Assembly: GCA_903837525.1 (NCBI GenBank)
Contig: CAILUU010000043.1
Span: forward strand, 1 to 46,881
Source of the DNA: an uncultured Bacteroidota bacterium
Lineage (GTDB): Bacteria; Bacteroidota; Bacteroidia; Chitinophagales; Chitinophagaceae
Reading direction: 5' to 3'
DNA: 46,881 nt
In this document: positions 15,846-25,883 of the stretch, piece by piece
Layout of the letters: every line of letters starts with the position of its first letter
Position numbering within the stretch: position 1 is the first letter of the stretch
Made by a program: the position numbers and the translations under genes
The notes under the pieces: model-generated
The model's input: only the letters and a program-made list of their open reading frames with translations
The model's database searches: none
What the model was told of the DNA's origin: nothing

Positions 15846-17129
15846 ATGAAAAAACTAACCATTTTTCTACTTACTGTTATTATTTATAGCAATACACTTG
15901 CACAAAACCAGGCTAGTAAACTACATGAGTTAAATAGTTTGTTGATAAATACAGTAATGCAAGATTTGTTTAACCCTCCTGTAGCTAGCCGCATTTATGT
16001 ATACCCCAACATTGCATTTTACGAATGTATAGCAACCAACAAAACCCAATTACAATCTTTATCGGGTAAGCTTAACGGATTAAAACCTTTGCCCAAACCC
16101 ACAAATGAAATAGATAACGAAATTGCAGCTTGCATTTCTTTTTGTTACACTGCACAAGCCTTAGTAGCCACAGAAAATAAGTTTGAAGATTGGCGAAATG
16201 AATATACCAAAACCACAAAGCTGCTTTTAGATAGTGCTATTTGGATTAATTCGTTTAATTATGGTAAACAAATTGCCGACAGTATACTTGCTTATAGCAA
16301 AACAGATAATTATTTAAAAAGCCGAGGCTTAATGCGTTACATCATCACCAATAAACCTGGCGATTGGCAGCCTACACCGCTTGATTATGCTCAGGGGTTA
16401 GAGCCCAATTGGAATACCATTCGTCCACTAACACTTTCTTCGCCATCTCAATGCTCACCAAAGCAAAAACTGGTGTATAGCAAATCAAAAAAATCGGTGT
16501 TTTATAAAACAATGATGCAAACCTATCGAATAGGAAAAAACTTAGACTCTATTCAAAAAAGTATAGCACTGTATTGGGATGATAACCCTAATGTTTCAAA
16601 TAATATTGGTCACCTTAATTATTTTATACATAAAATTTCCCCGGGAGGGCATTGGATTATGATTACAAAACAAGCTTGCGAACAAAAAAATATATCTATA
16701 CAAAAAACAGCACAAGCATATACGTTAACAGCCATTGCTATTTTTGATGGGTTTATTAGTTGTTGGCATGAAAAATATAAAACAAATTTAATACGCCCCA
16801 TTACAATACTTAATAGAGATGTAGATAAAAACTGGCAGCCATACATTCAAACACCACCCTTTCCAGAATTTACAAGTGGACATTCGGTTACCTCTAATGC
16901 AGCAGCTACAGTGCTTACTGCTTTATTAGGCGATAATTTTTCTTTTGAAGATAAAACCGAAATTCCCTTTGGGCAAGGCACACGTAAGTTTTCCTCTTTT
17001 AACGCAGCCTCGTTGGAGTCTTCAATGAGTAGGGTTTACGGAGGTATTCACTACCCCGAAACAGCCAAAATAAGCATAGAACAAGGAAAGGCAATTGGCA
17101 AAAATGTTTTGGATAAATTAGTATATTAA
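15846..17129 (+). CDS. Vanadium-dependent haloperoxidase / PAP2-fold enzyme, secreted
   Basis: A 427-residue protein with a signal peptide (MKKLTIFLLTVII, cut after about residue 19). The three phosphate/vanadate-binding motifs of the family are visible: K312xxxxR317-P, S344-G345-H346-S, and R396xxxxxH402-YP. Family knowledge: the fold either binds vanadate and oxidises halides with H2O2, or acts as an acid phosphatase; sequence alone does not separate the two. It is followed after 19 nt by a large FG-GAP/ASPIC protein, a pairing I have seen in other Bacteroidota, so a joint extracytoplasmic role is likely. Confidence 0.88.
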   Translation: MKKLTIFLLTVIIYSNTLAQNQASKLHELNSLLINTVMQDLFNPPVASRIYVYPNIAFYECIATNKTQLQSLSGKLNGLKPLPKPTNEIDNEIAACISFCYTAQALVATENKFEDWRNEYTKTTKLLLDSAIWINSFNYGKQIADSILAYSKTDNYLKSRGLMRYIITNKPGDWQPTPLDYAQGLEPNWNTIRPLTLSSPSQCSPKQKLVYSKSKKSVFYKTMMQTYRIGKNLDSIQKSIALYWDDNPNVSNNIGHLNYFIHKISPGGHWIMITKQACEQKNISIQKTAQAYTLTAIAIFDGFISCWHEKYKTNLIRPITILNRDVDKNWQPYIQTPPFPEFTSGHSVTSNAAATVLTALLGDNFSFEDKTEIPFGQGTRKFSSFNAASLESSMSRVYGGIHYPETAKISIEQGKAIGKNVLDKLVY

Positions 17130-17148
17130 TTTATAAAAAAATAAAAAG

Positions 17149-20100
17149 ATGATGGTAAAGAATAGTATTTTTTTTGTTTTTTGTTTACTAATAGGCAACA
17201 CATTTGCTCAACAAAAAAAATTTACACTAGTACCTTCTTCAGAATCTGGCGTTAGTTTTAGAAACGATATTATTGAAGATGCAACCATGTTTTATTATAT
17301 ATATGAGTATTTGTATTTAGGGGCAGGCGTTAGTGTTGGCGATATTAATAATGATGGCCAACAAGATATTTTTTTTAATAGTACCAGAGGCGAAAATAAA
17401 TTATACCTAAACCTAGGCAATTTTAAATTTAAAGATATAACAGCCACGGCAGGTTTACAAGGTAACAAAGGAATAAAAACCGGCGTAAATATGGTTGATG
17501 TAAATGAAGATGGATATTTGGATATTTTAATTTGCAAGTCGGGATACAAAGATGCAAAACTTCGAAAAAAAAACCTATACATTAATAATAAAAACTCAAC
17601 ATTTACGGATAAGGCTAAAGAGTATGGATTAGATGATGCAAGCTATTCCATTCAATCGTATTTTTTTGATTTTGATAACGATGGCGATAAAGATGTGTAC
17701 TTTGTAAACCACCCCATTGATTTTAGTAAAAGTATGCATATACCAGCAACAATGGTAAAAGGCCAACTAGTTTATGTAGAAGACACAAGTACCGTTTATG
17801 TAAGCGATAGGCTTTATGAAAATAAAGGAAATAAATTTGTTGATGTTACAAAGAGAGCAGGTTTAATAAATCACGCCTTTGGCTTAAGTGCATCTATTTT
17901 TGATTTTAATAATGATAACTACCCCGATATTTATTTGGCCAACGATTTTAATAAGCCCGATGCTATTTACATAAATAATAAAAACGGAACATTTACTAAT
18001 CAACTAACTGACTATTTAAGCAAAGTAAGTTTTAGTAGTATGGGTAGCGATGTTAATGATATAAATAATGATGGCCACGAAGATTTGTTTGTAGTAGATA
18101 TGGCGATAGAAGAGCCCAAAAGGCAAAAACAATTATTTGCTGTAAATCAAAACTACGACAAGTTTAATTTGCTGTTAAGATTTAATTTATTTTATCAGTA
18201 TCCACATAACATGTTGCAGATTAATAATGGTAATGGTACATTTAGCCAAATAGCCTACCACAGTGGAATTGCAGAAACAGAGTGGAGCTGGGCTCCCTTA
18301 ATTGCAGATTATAATAATGATGGATGGAAAGATATTTATATTGCCAACGGATTAAAAAAAGATATGACCGACTGGGATTATAAAGTTTTTATGTTAGACT
18401 CTATAATTAATACCATGAATAAAGGTCAAAGTGTAGACTTAAATAAATGGCTAAGTGGTATACCAGAGGTGAGGGTAAAAAATTATTTATATAGAAATAC
18501 CGGATCTTTAAAATTTGAAAATGCTACAGAACAATGGATGGAGGAGCCACCTTCTTTTAGTAGCGGAGCAGCTTATGCAGATTTAGATAATGATGGTGAT
18601 TTAGATTTAATTGTAAATAATGTAGATGACGAGGCTTTTATTTTTAAAAACAATAGTGAGCAAGATTTAATTTCAAATTATATTAACTGTAAATTTTATA
18701 AATCAAAAAACCTACAACAAGAAATTTACGGTAGTAAAATAAAATTAACATTTGCCGATGGGCAATTGCAAGTACAACATTACGATCCACAACGTGGCTT
18801 TTTAAGCACCGTAGAGCATCAAGTACATTTTGGATTAGGAGTAAATAAAACAATTGCTAAGGTAGAAGTTGAATTTCCATCCGGCAAAAAAATTATACAA
18901 AATAATGTTGCGGCTAACCAAACCATAATTTTTTATGAAGATGATGCAAACCCTACCACACGTAGTGCTATAAAACAACCAACTGTTTTTACAGAAATTA
19001 TTTCCCCTACAAAATTTAATTATACTCATACCGAAAACGATTATATCGATTTTAAGAGAGAGCCCTTAATACCCTACAAATGCAGTCGAAAAGGGCCATA
19101 CACAACAAAAGCAGATGTTAATGGCGATAAGCTAGAAGATATTTTTATTGGAGGCTCGGTAGGTACAAGTGGAAAATTATTTTTACAAACTACTACCGGA
19201 AATTTTACAGAAAGTAAACAACTTGTTTTTGAAAAGGATAAAGCTTTTGAAGATAATGGGGTGTTATTTTTTGATGCAGATAGCGACGGCGATATGGATT
19301 TATATGTTGTAAGTGGTGGAGCAGAGTTTGAAAAAGGCTCAACCAATTATCAAGATAGATTGTACACTAATAATGGAAAAGGCAACTTTACAAAAACTAT
19401 AAATGCATTACCAACCGAAACATCTAATGGAAGTTGTGTAATAGCGTTAGATTTTGATGCAGATGGTGATACCGATTTATTTGTAGGTGCTGGAGTAATG
19501 CCTGGTAAATTTCCACAAGCAGATGGTGCTATATTATTACAAAATAACAAAGGCGTATTTACCAACGTTACATCAACTATTGCCCCCGAACTATTAAGTA
19601 CAAGTATAATAAACGCTGCAACCTGGGCTGATATTGATGGAGATAAAATAAACGAATTAATAGTAACAGGCGAGTGGATGCCCACAACTATTTATACATA
19701 CCAACAAACTAAATTTATAAAACAACAACCTGCTGTCGCTATCAATTTTAAAAGTAATGGGATACAAAAAGATTCTGTTGTGCAATTAGATGCACTAACT
19801 GGTTGGTGGAATACTATTAAAGCAGAAGATGTAGATAATGATGGAGACATGGATTTAATTGTTGGTAACAGAGGCACTAACTCAAAAATACAATGCAACA
19901 TAAACGAGCCTACTACTATTTATGCAAAAGATTTTGATGGAAATGGAAGTTACGATGCTGTTTTAGGGTACTATATTTTTGGTAAATGTTACCCTATGTA
20001 TAGTAGAGATGCGCTAATCGATCAAATGCCTATGTTCAGAAAAAAATATACTCGATACTATATGTACGCAGGCAAAACAATGGATGAAATTTTTACTGCA

Positions 20101-20496
20101 GAGCAAAAACAAGGCATGCAACAATTTGTAGCCAATTGTTTTGAATCGGGTATATTAATTAATAACGGAAACAATCGCTTTGCTTTTGAGGCCTTACCAG
20201 AACGGGCACAACTATCTACCATAAACGATATTGTTGTAGAGGATTTTGATAAAGATGGGATAAAAGATATGTTGGTTTGCGGAAATAATAATGATGCAGA
20301 TGTAAGTACAGGCAATTACGATGCTACAGCTGCACTTTTACTTAAAGGGAGCAGTAACGGAAAATTTAATGCAGTTGATTATGTAACCTCGGGCTTAAAA
20401 ATTAAAGGAGAAGTTCGTAAGATGATTTATTTAAAAGAAAAAAAACAACTCGTCTTTTTAAAAAATAATGGGGCGGCACAAACAGTTACTTTTTAA
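17149..20496 (+). CDS. Secreted FG-GAP/VCBS and ASPIC/UnbV repeat protein, two propellers
   Basis: A 1115-residue exported protein (signal peptide to about residue 21). I count 14 calcium-binding DxDxDG-type repeats, beginning at residues 65, 117, 174, 252, 304, 387, 478 and then 656, 709, 768, 828, 894, 928, 1032. Between the two sets lies an ASPIC/UnbV segment (about 525-600, GSKIKLTFADG and later VEFPSGKKI). This suggests two seven-bladed integrin-alpha-like propellers joined by the ASPIC domain. Such proteins bind calcium and probably polymers or partners at the cell surface. No catalytic domain is seen. It is co-transcribed with the haloperoxidase gene, whose product may be its partner. 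Confidence 0.88.
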   Translation: MMVKNSIFFVFCLLIGNTFAQQKKFTLVPSSESGVSFRNDIIEDATMFYYIYEYLYLGAGVSVGDINNDGQQDIFFNSTRGENKLYLNLGNFKFKDITATAGLQGNKGIKTGVNMVDVNEDGYLDILICKSGYKDAKLRKKNLYINNKNSTFTDKAKEYGLDDASYSIQSYFFDFDNDGDKDVYFVNHPIDFSKSMHIPATMVKGQLVYVEDTSTVYVSDRLYENKGNKFVDVTKRAGLINHAFGLSASIFDFNNDNYPDIYLANDFNKPDAIYINNKNGTFTNQLTDYLSKVSFSSMGSDVNDINNDGHEDLFVVDMAIEEPKRQKQLFAVNQNYDKFNLLLRFNLFYQYPHNMLQINNGNGTFSQIAYHSGIAETEWSWAPLIADYNNDGWKDIYIANGLKKDMTDWDYKVFMLDSIINTMNKGQSVDLNKWLSGIPEVRVKNYLYRNTGSLKFENATEQWMEEPPSFSSGAAYADLDNDGDLDLIVNNVDDEAFIFKNNSEQDLISNYINCKFYKSKNLQQEIYGSKIKLTFADGQLQVQHYDPQRGFLSTVEHQVHFGLGVNKTIAKVEVEFPSGKKIIQNNVAANQTIIFYEDDANPTTRSAIKQPTVFTEIISPTKFNYTHTENDYIDFKREPLIPYKCSRKGPYTTKADVNGDKLEDIFIGGSVGTSGKLFLQTTTGNFTESKQLVFEKDKAFEDNGVLFFDADSDGDMDLYVVSGGAEFEKGSTNYQDRLYTNNGKGNFTKTINALPTETSNGSCVIALDFDADGDTDLFVGAGVMPGKFPQADGAILLQNNKGVFTNVTSTIAPELLSTSIINAATWADIDGDKINELIVTGEWMPTTIYTYQQTKFIKQQPAVAINFKSNGIQKDSVVQLDALTGWWNTIKAEDVDNDGDMDLIVGNRGTNSKIQCNINEPTTIYAKDFDGNGSYDAVLGYYIFGKCYPMYSRDALIDQMPMFRKKYTRYYMYAGKTMDEIFTAEQKQGMQQFVANCFESGILINNGNNRFAFEALPERAQLSTINDIVVEDFDKDGIKDMLVCGNNNDADVSTGNYDATAALLLKGSSNGKFNAVDYVTSGLKIKGEVRKMIYLKEKKQLVFLKNNGAAQTVTF

Positions 20497-20570
20497 ACTC
20501 TTTTCCGAAGTTTCTTTTGTATAAAAAACAATGGTAACTACAATTCATTTTGTAAATTGCATTTCACATC

Positions 20571-22604
20571 ATGCAATTTAATTTACAATCTCCATATTCC
20601 CCAGCAGGCGATCAGCCACAAGCTATTGAGCAATTAACCCAAGGAATTATTGATGGAGAAAAATTTCAAACTTTATTAGGTGTAACGGGTAGCGGTAAAA
20701 CATTTACCATGGCCAATGTTATACAAAATACACAGCGGCCAACCCTTGTACTTACACATAACAAAACCCTAGTAGCACAATTGTATGGTGAGTTTAAACA
20801 GTTTTTTCCGGATAATGCAGTAGGGTATTTTGTAAGCTATTACGATTATTATCAGCCAGAGGCGTATATGCCTGTAAGCGGTACGTACATTGAAAAAGAC
20901 TTAAGCATAAATGAAGAGTTAGATAAACTACGCTTACAAGCCACCGCACAATTGCTTAGCGGCCGTAGAGATATCATTATTGTAGCCAGTGTAAGTTGTA
21001 TTTATGGTATGGGCAACCCTGTTGATTATGAAAATGGGATTATACGCATTAAACAAGGACAAATAATTAGCCGACAAGGTTTTTTACATGCATTGGTAAA
21101 TAGTTTGTACAGCCGTAGCGAAGGCGATTTTAATAGAGGAACTTTTAGGGTAAAAGGCGATACAGTAGATATTAATTTACCGTATGTAGACTTTGGCTAT
21201 AGAATAACTTTTTTTGGCGATGAAATTGAAACTATTGAAACACTTGAGCTTTCTTCGGGTAAGCGTATAAGTGAGGTAGATAACGCAGCTATTTTTCCGG
21301 CAACATTATATGTAGCTCCTAAAGAGCAATTAATAAAAGTAATACACGAAATACAAGACGAAGCGTTAAAGCAAGAAACATACTTTAAAAACAGCGGAAA
21401 ATATATTGAATCACAGCGTATAAGCGAAAGAGTTAATTACGATTTGGAAATGATAAGAGAGTTAGGTTATTGTAATGGAATAGAAAATTATAGTCGTTTT
21501 TTTGACAGACGATTACCTGGCACAAGACCCTTTTGTTTGTTAGATTATTTCCCTAAAGATTTTATTTGTATGATAGACGAAAGCCATCAAACCATACCAC
21601 AAGTAAGTGGAATGTATGGCGGTGATAGAAGTAGAAAAATGGTGTTGGTAGATTATGGTTTTCGTTTACCCAGTGCATTAGATAACAGACCCTTAAATTT
21701 TTATGAGTTCGAAAATTTACTAAATCAAAGTATATATGTAAGTGCAACACCAAGCGATTATGAGCTGGCTAAAACCGAGGGTATTGTAGTAGAGCAAGTA
21801 GTACGCCCCACAGGTTTATTGGATCCGCCAATTGAGGTTCGCCCATCCATAAATCAAATTGATGACTTGTTAGAAGAAATTGATAAACGAATTGTAAAAG
21901 GCGATAGAGTATTGGTAACTACCCTTACTAAACGCATGGCCGAGGAAATGGATAAATATTTAAAACGCATTAATATAAAAAGTAAATACATACACAGTGA
22001 AATAGATGCGTTAGAAAGAGTTGAAATTTTAAGAGAACTTAGGCTTGGAATAATTGATGTATTGGTTGGTGTAAATTTATTACGAGAAGGGTTGGACTTG
22101 CCCGAAGTAAGTTTGGTGGCTATATTAGATGCTGATAAAGAAGGGTTTTTACGAAACGAACGTAGCCTTACACAAACGGCAGGCAGGGCGGCCCGTAATG
22201 TAGATGGGTTGGTAATATTTTATGCCGATAAAATGACCGACAGTATGCAAAAAACGATAGACGAAACACTACGCCGCAGAGAAAAGCAAATTAAATATAA
22301 TATTAAACACAATATTACCCCAACAACAGTTAGCAAAAGCACCGAGCAAATTATGGCTCAAGGCAGTGTGTTAGATGTAAAAGGGTACGACCCCTCAAAA
22401 GCATATGCACTAAATAACTATGAAACGCTATCCATTGCCGCCGAGGATGAAGAGGAATACCTAACCATACCTAAAATTGAAAAGAAAATTTCTAGCACCA
22501 AAAGGCAAATGGAAAAAGCTGCCAAAGATTTAGATTTTATGGAAGCTGCCAAATTAAGAGACGAAATGTTTAGATTAAAAAAGGTGCTGGAAGAGATGAA
22601 GTAG
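20571..22604 (+). CDS. uvrB: Excinuclease ABC subunit B
   Basis: A 677-residue nucleotide excision repair helicase. Walker A GVTGSGKT is at residues 37-44, the DNA-gripping beta-hairpin YYDYYQPEAYMP follows, then the DESHQT box and helicase motifs ending in QTAGRAARN. The C-terminal UVR coiled coil that meets UvrC is present (KISSTKRQMEKAAKDLDFMEAAKLRDEM). UvrB loads onto damage recognised by UvrA and recruits UvrC. All parts are present and the length is normal. It stands alone on its strand, 74 nt after the FG-GAP gene. Confidence 0.98.
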   Translation: MQFNLQSPYSPAGDQPQAIEQLTQGIIDGEKFQTLLGVTGSGKTFTMANVIQNTQRPTLVLTHNKTLVAQLYGEFKQFFPDNAVGYFVSYYDYYQPEAYMPVSGTYIEKDLSINEELDKLRLQATAQLLSGRRDIIIVASVSCIYGMGNPVDYENGIIRIKQGQIISRQGFLHALVNSLYSRSEGDFNRGTFRVKGDTVDINLPYVDFGYRITFFGDEIETIETLELSSGKRISEVDNAAIFPATLYVAPKEQLIKVIHEIQDEALKQETYFKNSGKYIESQRISERVNYDLEMIRELGYCNGIENYSRFFDRRLPGTRPFCLLDYFPKDFICMIDESHQTIPQVSGMYGGDRSRKMVLVDYGFRLPSALDNRPLNFYEFENLLNQSIYVSATPSDYELAKTEGIVVEQVVRPTGLLDPPIEVRPSINQIDDLLEEIDKRIVKGDRVLVTTLTKRMAEEMDKYLKRINIKSKYIHSEIDALERVEILRELRLGIIDVLVGVNLLREGLDLPEVSLVAILDADKEGFLRNERSLTQTAGRAARNVDGLVIFYADKMTDSMQKTIDETLRRREKQIKYNIKHNITPTTVSKSTEQIMAQGSVLDVKGYDPSKAYALNNYETLSIAAEDEEEYLTIPKIEKKISSTKRQMEKAAKDLDFMEAAKLRDEMFRLKKVLEEMK

Positions 22605-22743
22605 CAGTAAAATCAAGCTTTTAGCCGTTTTCTCCCCAAAATTCATTACCTTTATTCAATTCAGATTGAAATTTATTAAGTATAGAGCACTTTTACACCT
22701 TCTACCTTTCAGCTGTACATAGTATAAAAATAAAAAATAAGTA

Positions 22744-22995
22744 ATGACAAACGAACAAATTGAAAAGGTAATGGATGCCCATTTGGACAAATCTACTATA
22801 ACCATCTATTTTAAAACAAGAAGCACCATTAAAGGAATTTTTATAAAAACACCTGATTATACGGAGTTGAAAACAAAAAACCTTTGGCGTATTGTTAGTG
22901 AAAGCAAGTTAAAGGAGTACCAAACTACAAAAGATACTGGCTTGGCACGTATTTTCAACGGTACAGAGTTTACTCGATTAAATGTTGCCTCATAA
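22744..22995 (+). CDS. Small protein of unknown function
   Basis: An 83-residue, basic, soluble protein: helix (TNEQIEKVMDAHL), then beta strands (TITIYFKTRSTIKGIFIK) reminiscent of a small Sm-like or OB-like barrel. I do not recognise the family. Codon use resembles the neighbours and the frame is clean, so it is probably real. It follows uvrB by 139 nt and precedes the orphan ParA; a hairpin at 23036-23074 may end its transcript. Confidence 0.6.
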   Translation: MTNEQIEKVMDAHLDKSTITIYFKTRSTIKGIFIKTPDYTELKTKNLWRIVSESKLKEYQTTKDTGLARIFNGTEFTRLNVAS

Positions 22996-23035
22996 ATTTA
23001 AGCAACTCCTAATTTTACTAAAACATAAGGGCTAT

Positions 23036-23074
23036 ACCCATTTCAATGCTTCAAAATAGCATTGGTAGGGCTTT
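23036..23074 (+). terminator. Possible terminator after the small unknown gene
   Basis: CCC, then CAATGC (23044-23049), a 9-nt loop, GCATTG (23059-23064), then GGG and CTTTT. The stem is interrupted by an unpaired ATTT, so this is a modest candidate. Confidence 0.35.
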
Positions 23075-23157
23075 TGCGGCAATAAATTTAGACTACATAG
23101 TATAATCTTTAAAATATTTTACTATCTTTCCTATCCTTTACCAATAAAAAATAAAAT

Positions 23158-23898
23158 ATGACTACAATTGCTCTTTACAACCTTAAAGGTGGTGTAGGCA
23201 AAACCGCCAGTTGTGTAAATTTTGCTTATTTAGCTGCCGCAGATGGCTTTAAAACCCTGCTTTGGGATATTGACCCACAAGGCTCAAGTAGCTTTTATTA
23301 TAAAGCAAAGCCCAAAGTACACCCAGGCATAAAAAAACTAATTACTAAAGATGCAGATTTAGAAAACGCAATTTTAACTAGCGATTTTGAATTGCTAGAT
23401 GTAATACCTGCTGATAGTTCCTCAAAAACATCCGATATTATGTTAGATGAAATGAAGGGGAATAAGAACAGGCTTAAGCAAGTAATTAAACAACTAGCTG
23501 GCGAATACGACTTTTTATTTATTGATTGCCCCCCTGGCTTTAGTGCACTTAGCGAAAATATTTTTAATGCATCCGATATTGTGTTAATGCCTGTAATACC
23601 CTCAACTTTATCTATACGCACTTACCATATGGTAAAAGATTATTTTAAAGAAAAGGATTTGGATATAAGTAAAATGATGTGTTTTTTTACCATGACTGAT
23701 TTGCGTAAAACTATGCACAACGATATTATGGCGGAGTTGTATAAAGACAAGCGATTTTTTCAAAACTATATACCTTACTTAAGCGATGTAGAAAAAATGG
23801 GCGTACATAAAGCCCCTATTATGGAGTTTGCTAATAGCAGCTATGCTGCCAAATGTTATAGAGAGCTATGGACAGAGATTAAAGAAGGCGTATTGTAG
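23158..23898 (+). CDS. Orphan ParA/Soj-family ATPase
   Basis: A 246-residue ATPase with the deviant Walker A KGGVGKT (residues 10-16), the DIDPQGSSS switch and FLFIDCPPGFS (Walker B). Family knowledge: ParA-type ATPases move chromosomes, plasmids or protein clusters by patterning on DNA or membrane. No ParB-like gene or parS-like repeat is seen beside it, so it is unlikely to be the chromosomal parA of a parAB pair; positioning of another cargo is possible. The upstream gap of 160 nt holds no clear promoter. Confidence 0.88.
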   Translation: MTTIALYNLKGGVGKTASCVNFAYLAAADGFKTLLWDIDPQGSSSFYYKAKPKVHPGIKKLITKDADLENAILTSDFELLDVIPADSSSKTSDIMLDEMKGNKNRLKQVIKQLAGEYDFLFIDCPPGFSALSENIFNASDIVLMPVIPSTLSIRTYHMVKDYFKEKDLDISKMMCFFTMTDLRKTMHNDIMAELYKDKRFFQNYIPYLSDVEKMGVHKAPIMEFANSSYAAKCYRELWTEIKEGVL

Positions 23899-23946
23899 TA
23901 AAAAATTAGTTTAATTTTAGAATTAAACCCATTAGTTGCACCAGAT

Positions 23947-24036
23947 ATGGGCCTGGTTGTTTCAATGACATTTTCGTTAATTTTTACTGTTATCATTGCG
24001 TATGTACTTACTCATTTTATAAAAAAATGTTGGTAG
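23947..24036 (+). CDS. Possible 29-residue single-helix membrane peptide
   Basis: An ATG-started frame between parA and the esterase gene encodes a 29-residue peptide with one hydrophobic helix followed by HFIKKCW, the layout of small membrane proteins. Its stop is 5 nt before the ATG at 24042. It could be chance; it is only partly supported. Confidence 0.25.
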   Translation: MGLVVSMTFSLIFTVIIAYVLTHFIKKCW

Positions 24037-24041
24037 AATTT

Positions 24042-24773
24042 ATGAAGAGAGAATTATTTAACTGGCATAGCTCAGCCCTGCAAAAAGATATGCCTATTGT
24101 ACGTTATGGCGATTATGGGTTTGCTATTTTATTAGTGCCTACAGCCGCCGCAGATTATTTAGAGTACGAACGTTTTCAATTAATGGAAACATTAGCTCCA
24201 TACATCAATAGTGGAAAAGTGCAAATATTTTCTATCAATAGTATTAATAACGAAAGTTGGTTAAATAACGAAATGCTGGGTGAGCATAAAGCTATTCGCC
24301 AAAATCAATTTAACGAGTATGTCTACAACGAAGTAATTCCATTTATAAAAACAAACACATCTGCCGAAACCCCCATAATTACTTGTGGAGCATCGTTTGG
24401 AGCTTTGCATAGCATGAATTTGTTTTTAAAACGCCCCGATTTAATAAATGGTGTAATTGCAATGAGTGGTGTGTACGATTTAACGGAATACACAAAAGGT
24501 TATTTTGATGATCAGGTTTACTTTAACTCACCCCACCATTATATTGCTAACCTTACCGACCATAATGCATTGGAGCAAATACGCAAAAGCAACCATATAC
24601 ATATACTTACAGGTGCAGGCGATTACGAAGACCCTGAAGCATCAAAACATTTTGCAGGTATTTTATATAGCAAAGGAATTACCTACGAGTTAGATGTATG
24701 GGGGAAAGAATGGAAACACGATTGGCCAACCTGGAGAGCTATGTTACCGTTGTATTTAGAAACTAGGTTTTAA
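24042..24773 (+). CDS. Esterase-family alpha/beta hydrolase
   Basis: A 243-residue cytosolic protein from the ATG at 24042 (an in-frame ATG at 24027 would add five residues; homologues begin at the KRELFNWHS segment). The nucleophile elbow CGASFGA has S118 and is followed by RPDLINGVIAMSGVYDL, typical of the esterase D/putative esterase group. The late Asp (GAGDYEDPEAS) and His (KHDWPTW) would complete the triad. The substrate is unknown. Next on the strand, 81 nt away, is a second alpha/beta hydrolase, a lipoprotein. Confidence 0.82.
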   Translation: MKRELFNWHSSALQKDMPIVRYGDYGFAILLVPTAAADYLEYERFQLMETLAPYINSGKVQIFSINSINNESWLNNEMLGEHKAIRQNQFNEYVYNEVIPFIKTNTSAETPIITCGASFGALHSMNLFLKRPDLINGVIAMSGVYDLTEYTKGYFDDQVYFNSPHHYIANLTDHNALEQIRKSNHIHILTGAGDYEDPEASKHFAGILYSKGITYELDVWGKEWKHDWPTWRAMLPLYLETRF

Positions 24774-24854
24774 AAATAATTAAGAGAGTAACCACCAAAA
24801 GGTACTTTTTTATATAAATATAATCCACAAAGTAATACCTCTAAAATTTTTATA

Positions 24855-25883
24855 ATGAAAAATTTTCTTTTAGCATTTGTTATTATTTGCTTTTTATCTT
24901 GCCAAAATAATAACCAACCTACCCTACAACAATACCATGCTAGTGCAGATAGTGGTATACAAACAGGCGGAGTAAAAATGATAACGATTGAAACTTCTGT
25001 GGGCAAATTTAATGTTTGGACAAAAAAGTTTGGTAACAACCCTAAAATAAAAGTACTGTTATTGCATGGCGGACCTGGTGGTACACATGAATTTTTTGAA
25101 AGCTTCGAAAGCTTTTTTCCTAAAGAGGGTATTGAGTTTTATGAGTACGACCAACTAGGTAGTTATTTTAGCGATAAACCAACTGATAGTAGCCTTTGGA
25201 CAACCGAACGTTTTGTAGAAGAGGTAGAGCAAGTACGTAAGGCATTAGGGTTGAATAAAGACAATTTTTATTTGCTTGGCCATAGTTGGGGTGGAATTTT
25301 AGCAACAGAATACGCACTAAAATATCAAGCTAATATAAAAGGATTAATTATAAGTAATATGATGGCTAGTTGCCCTGCTTATGGAAAATATGCCGATGAT
25401 GTGTTGGCAAAACAAATGGATAAAAAAGTATTAGATACCATTAGGGCTATTGAAGCAAAAGGCGATTTTAGTAATCCAAAATACATGGAACTGCTTACGA
25501 CTAATTTTTATAATGAACACTTGTGCAGATTAAAACAATGGCCAGAGGCACTAAACAGAGCCTTCCCTCATATAAACAGTCAAATTTATGTAATGATGCA
25601 AGGACCTTCGGAATTTGGTGTTAGCGGCCGTTTAGAAAACTGGGATAGAAGTAAAGATTTGCCTCAACTAAAAATACCTACTTTAACCATTGGAGGAAAG
25701 TATGATACCATGGACCCTGAATATATGAAATGGATGGCTACGCAAGTACAGCAAGGCGATAGTTTAATTTGCCCAAACGGAAGCCATTGTAGTATGTGGG
25801 ATGATCAACAACACTATTTTACGGGATTAATTAAGTTTATTAAAACAGTTGATGACGGAAGCTTTAAAGGATTAAAAAAGTAA
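24855..25883 (+). CDS. Proline-iminopeptidase-like hydrolase, lipoprotein
   Basis: A 342-residue protein with a lipoprotein signal (lipobox FLSC, lipid-bearing C16), so it faces the periplasm or outer surface. The oxyanion motif HGGPGG is at residues 71-76, the nucleophile S144 is in GHSWGG, and D284 and H311 complete the triad. These features fit the S33 prolyl aminopeptidase group, which removes N-terminal proline; lipidated Bacteroidota members may act on peptides from outside. The start is secure: first ATG before the signal, with an AT-rich leader. Confidence 0.88.
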   Translation: MKNFLLAFVIICFLSCQNNNQPTLQQYHASADSGIQTGGVKMITIETSVGKFNVWTKKFGNNPKIKVLLLHGGPGGTHEFFESFESFFPKEGIEFYEYDQLGSYFSDKPTDSSLWTTERFVEEVEQVRKALGLNKDNFYLLGHSWGGILATEYALKYQANIKGLIISNMMASCPAYGKYADDVLAKQMDKKVLDTIRAIEAKGDFSNPKYMELLTTNFYNEHLCRLKQWPEALNRAFPHINSQIYVMMQGPSEFGVSGRLENWDRSKDLPQLKIPTLTIGGKYDTMDPEYMKWMATQVQQGDSLICPNGSHCSMWDDQQHYFTGLIKFIKTVDDGSFKGLKK

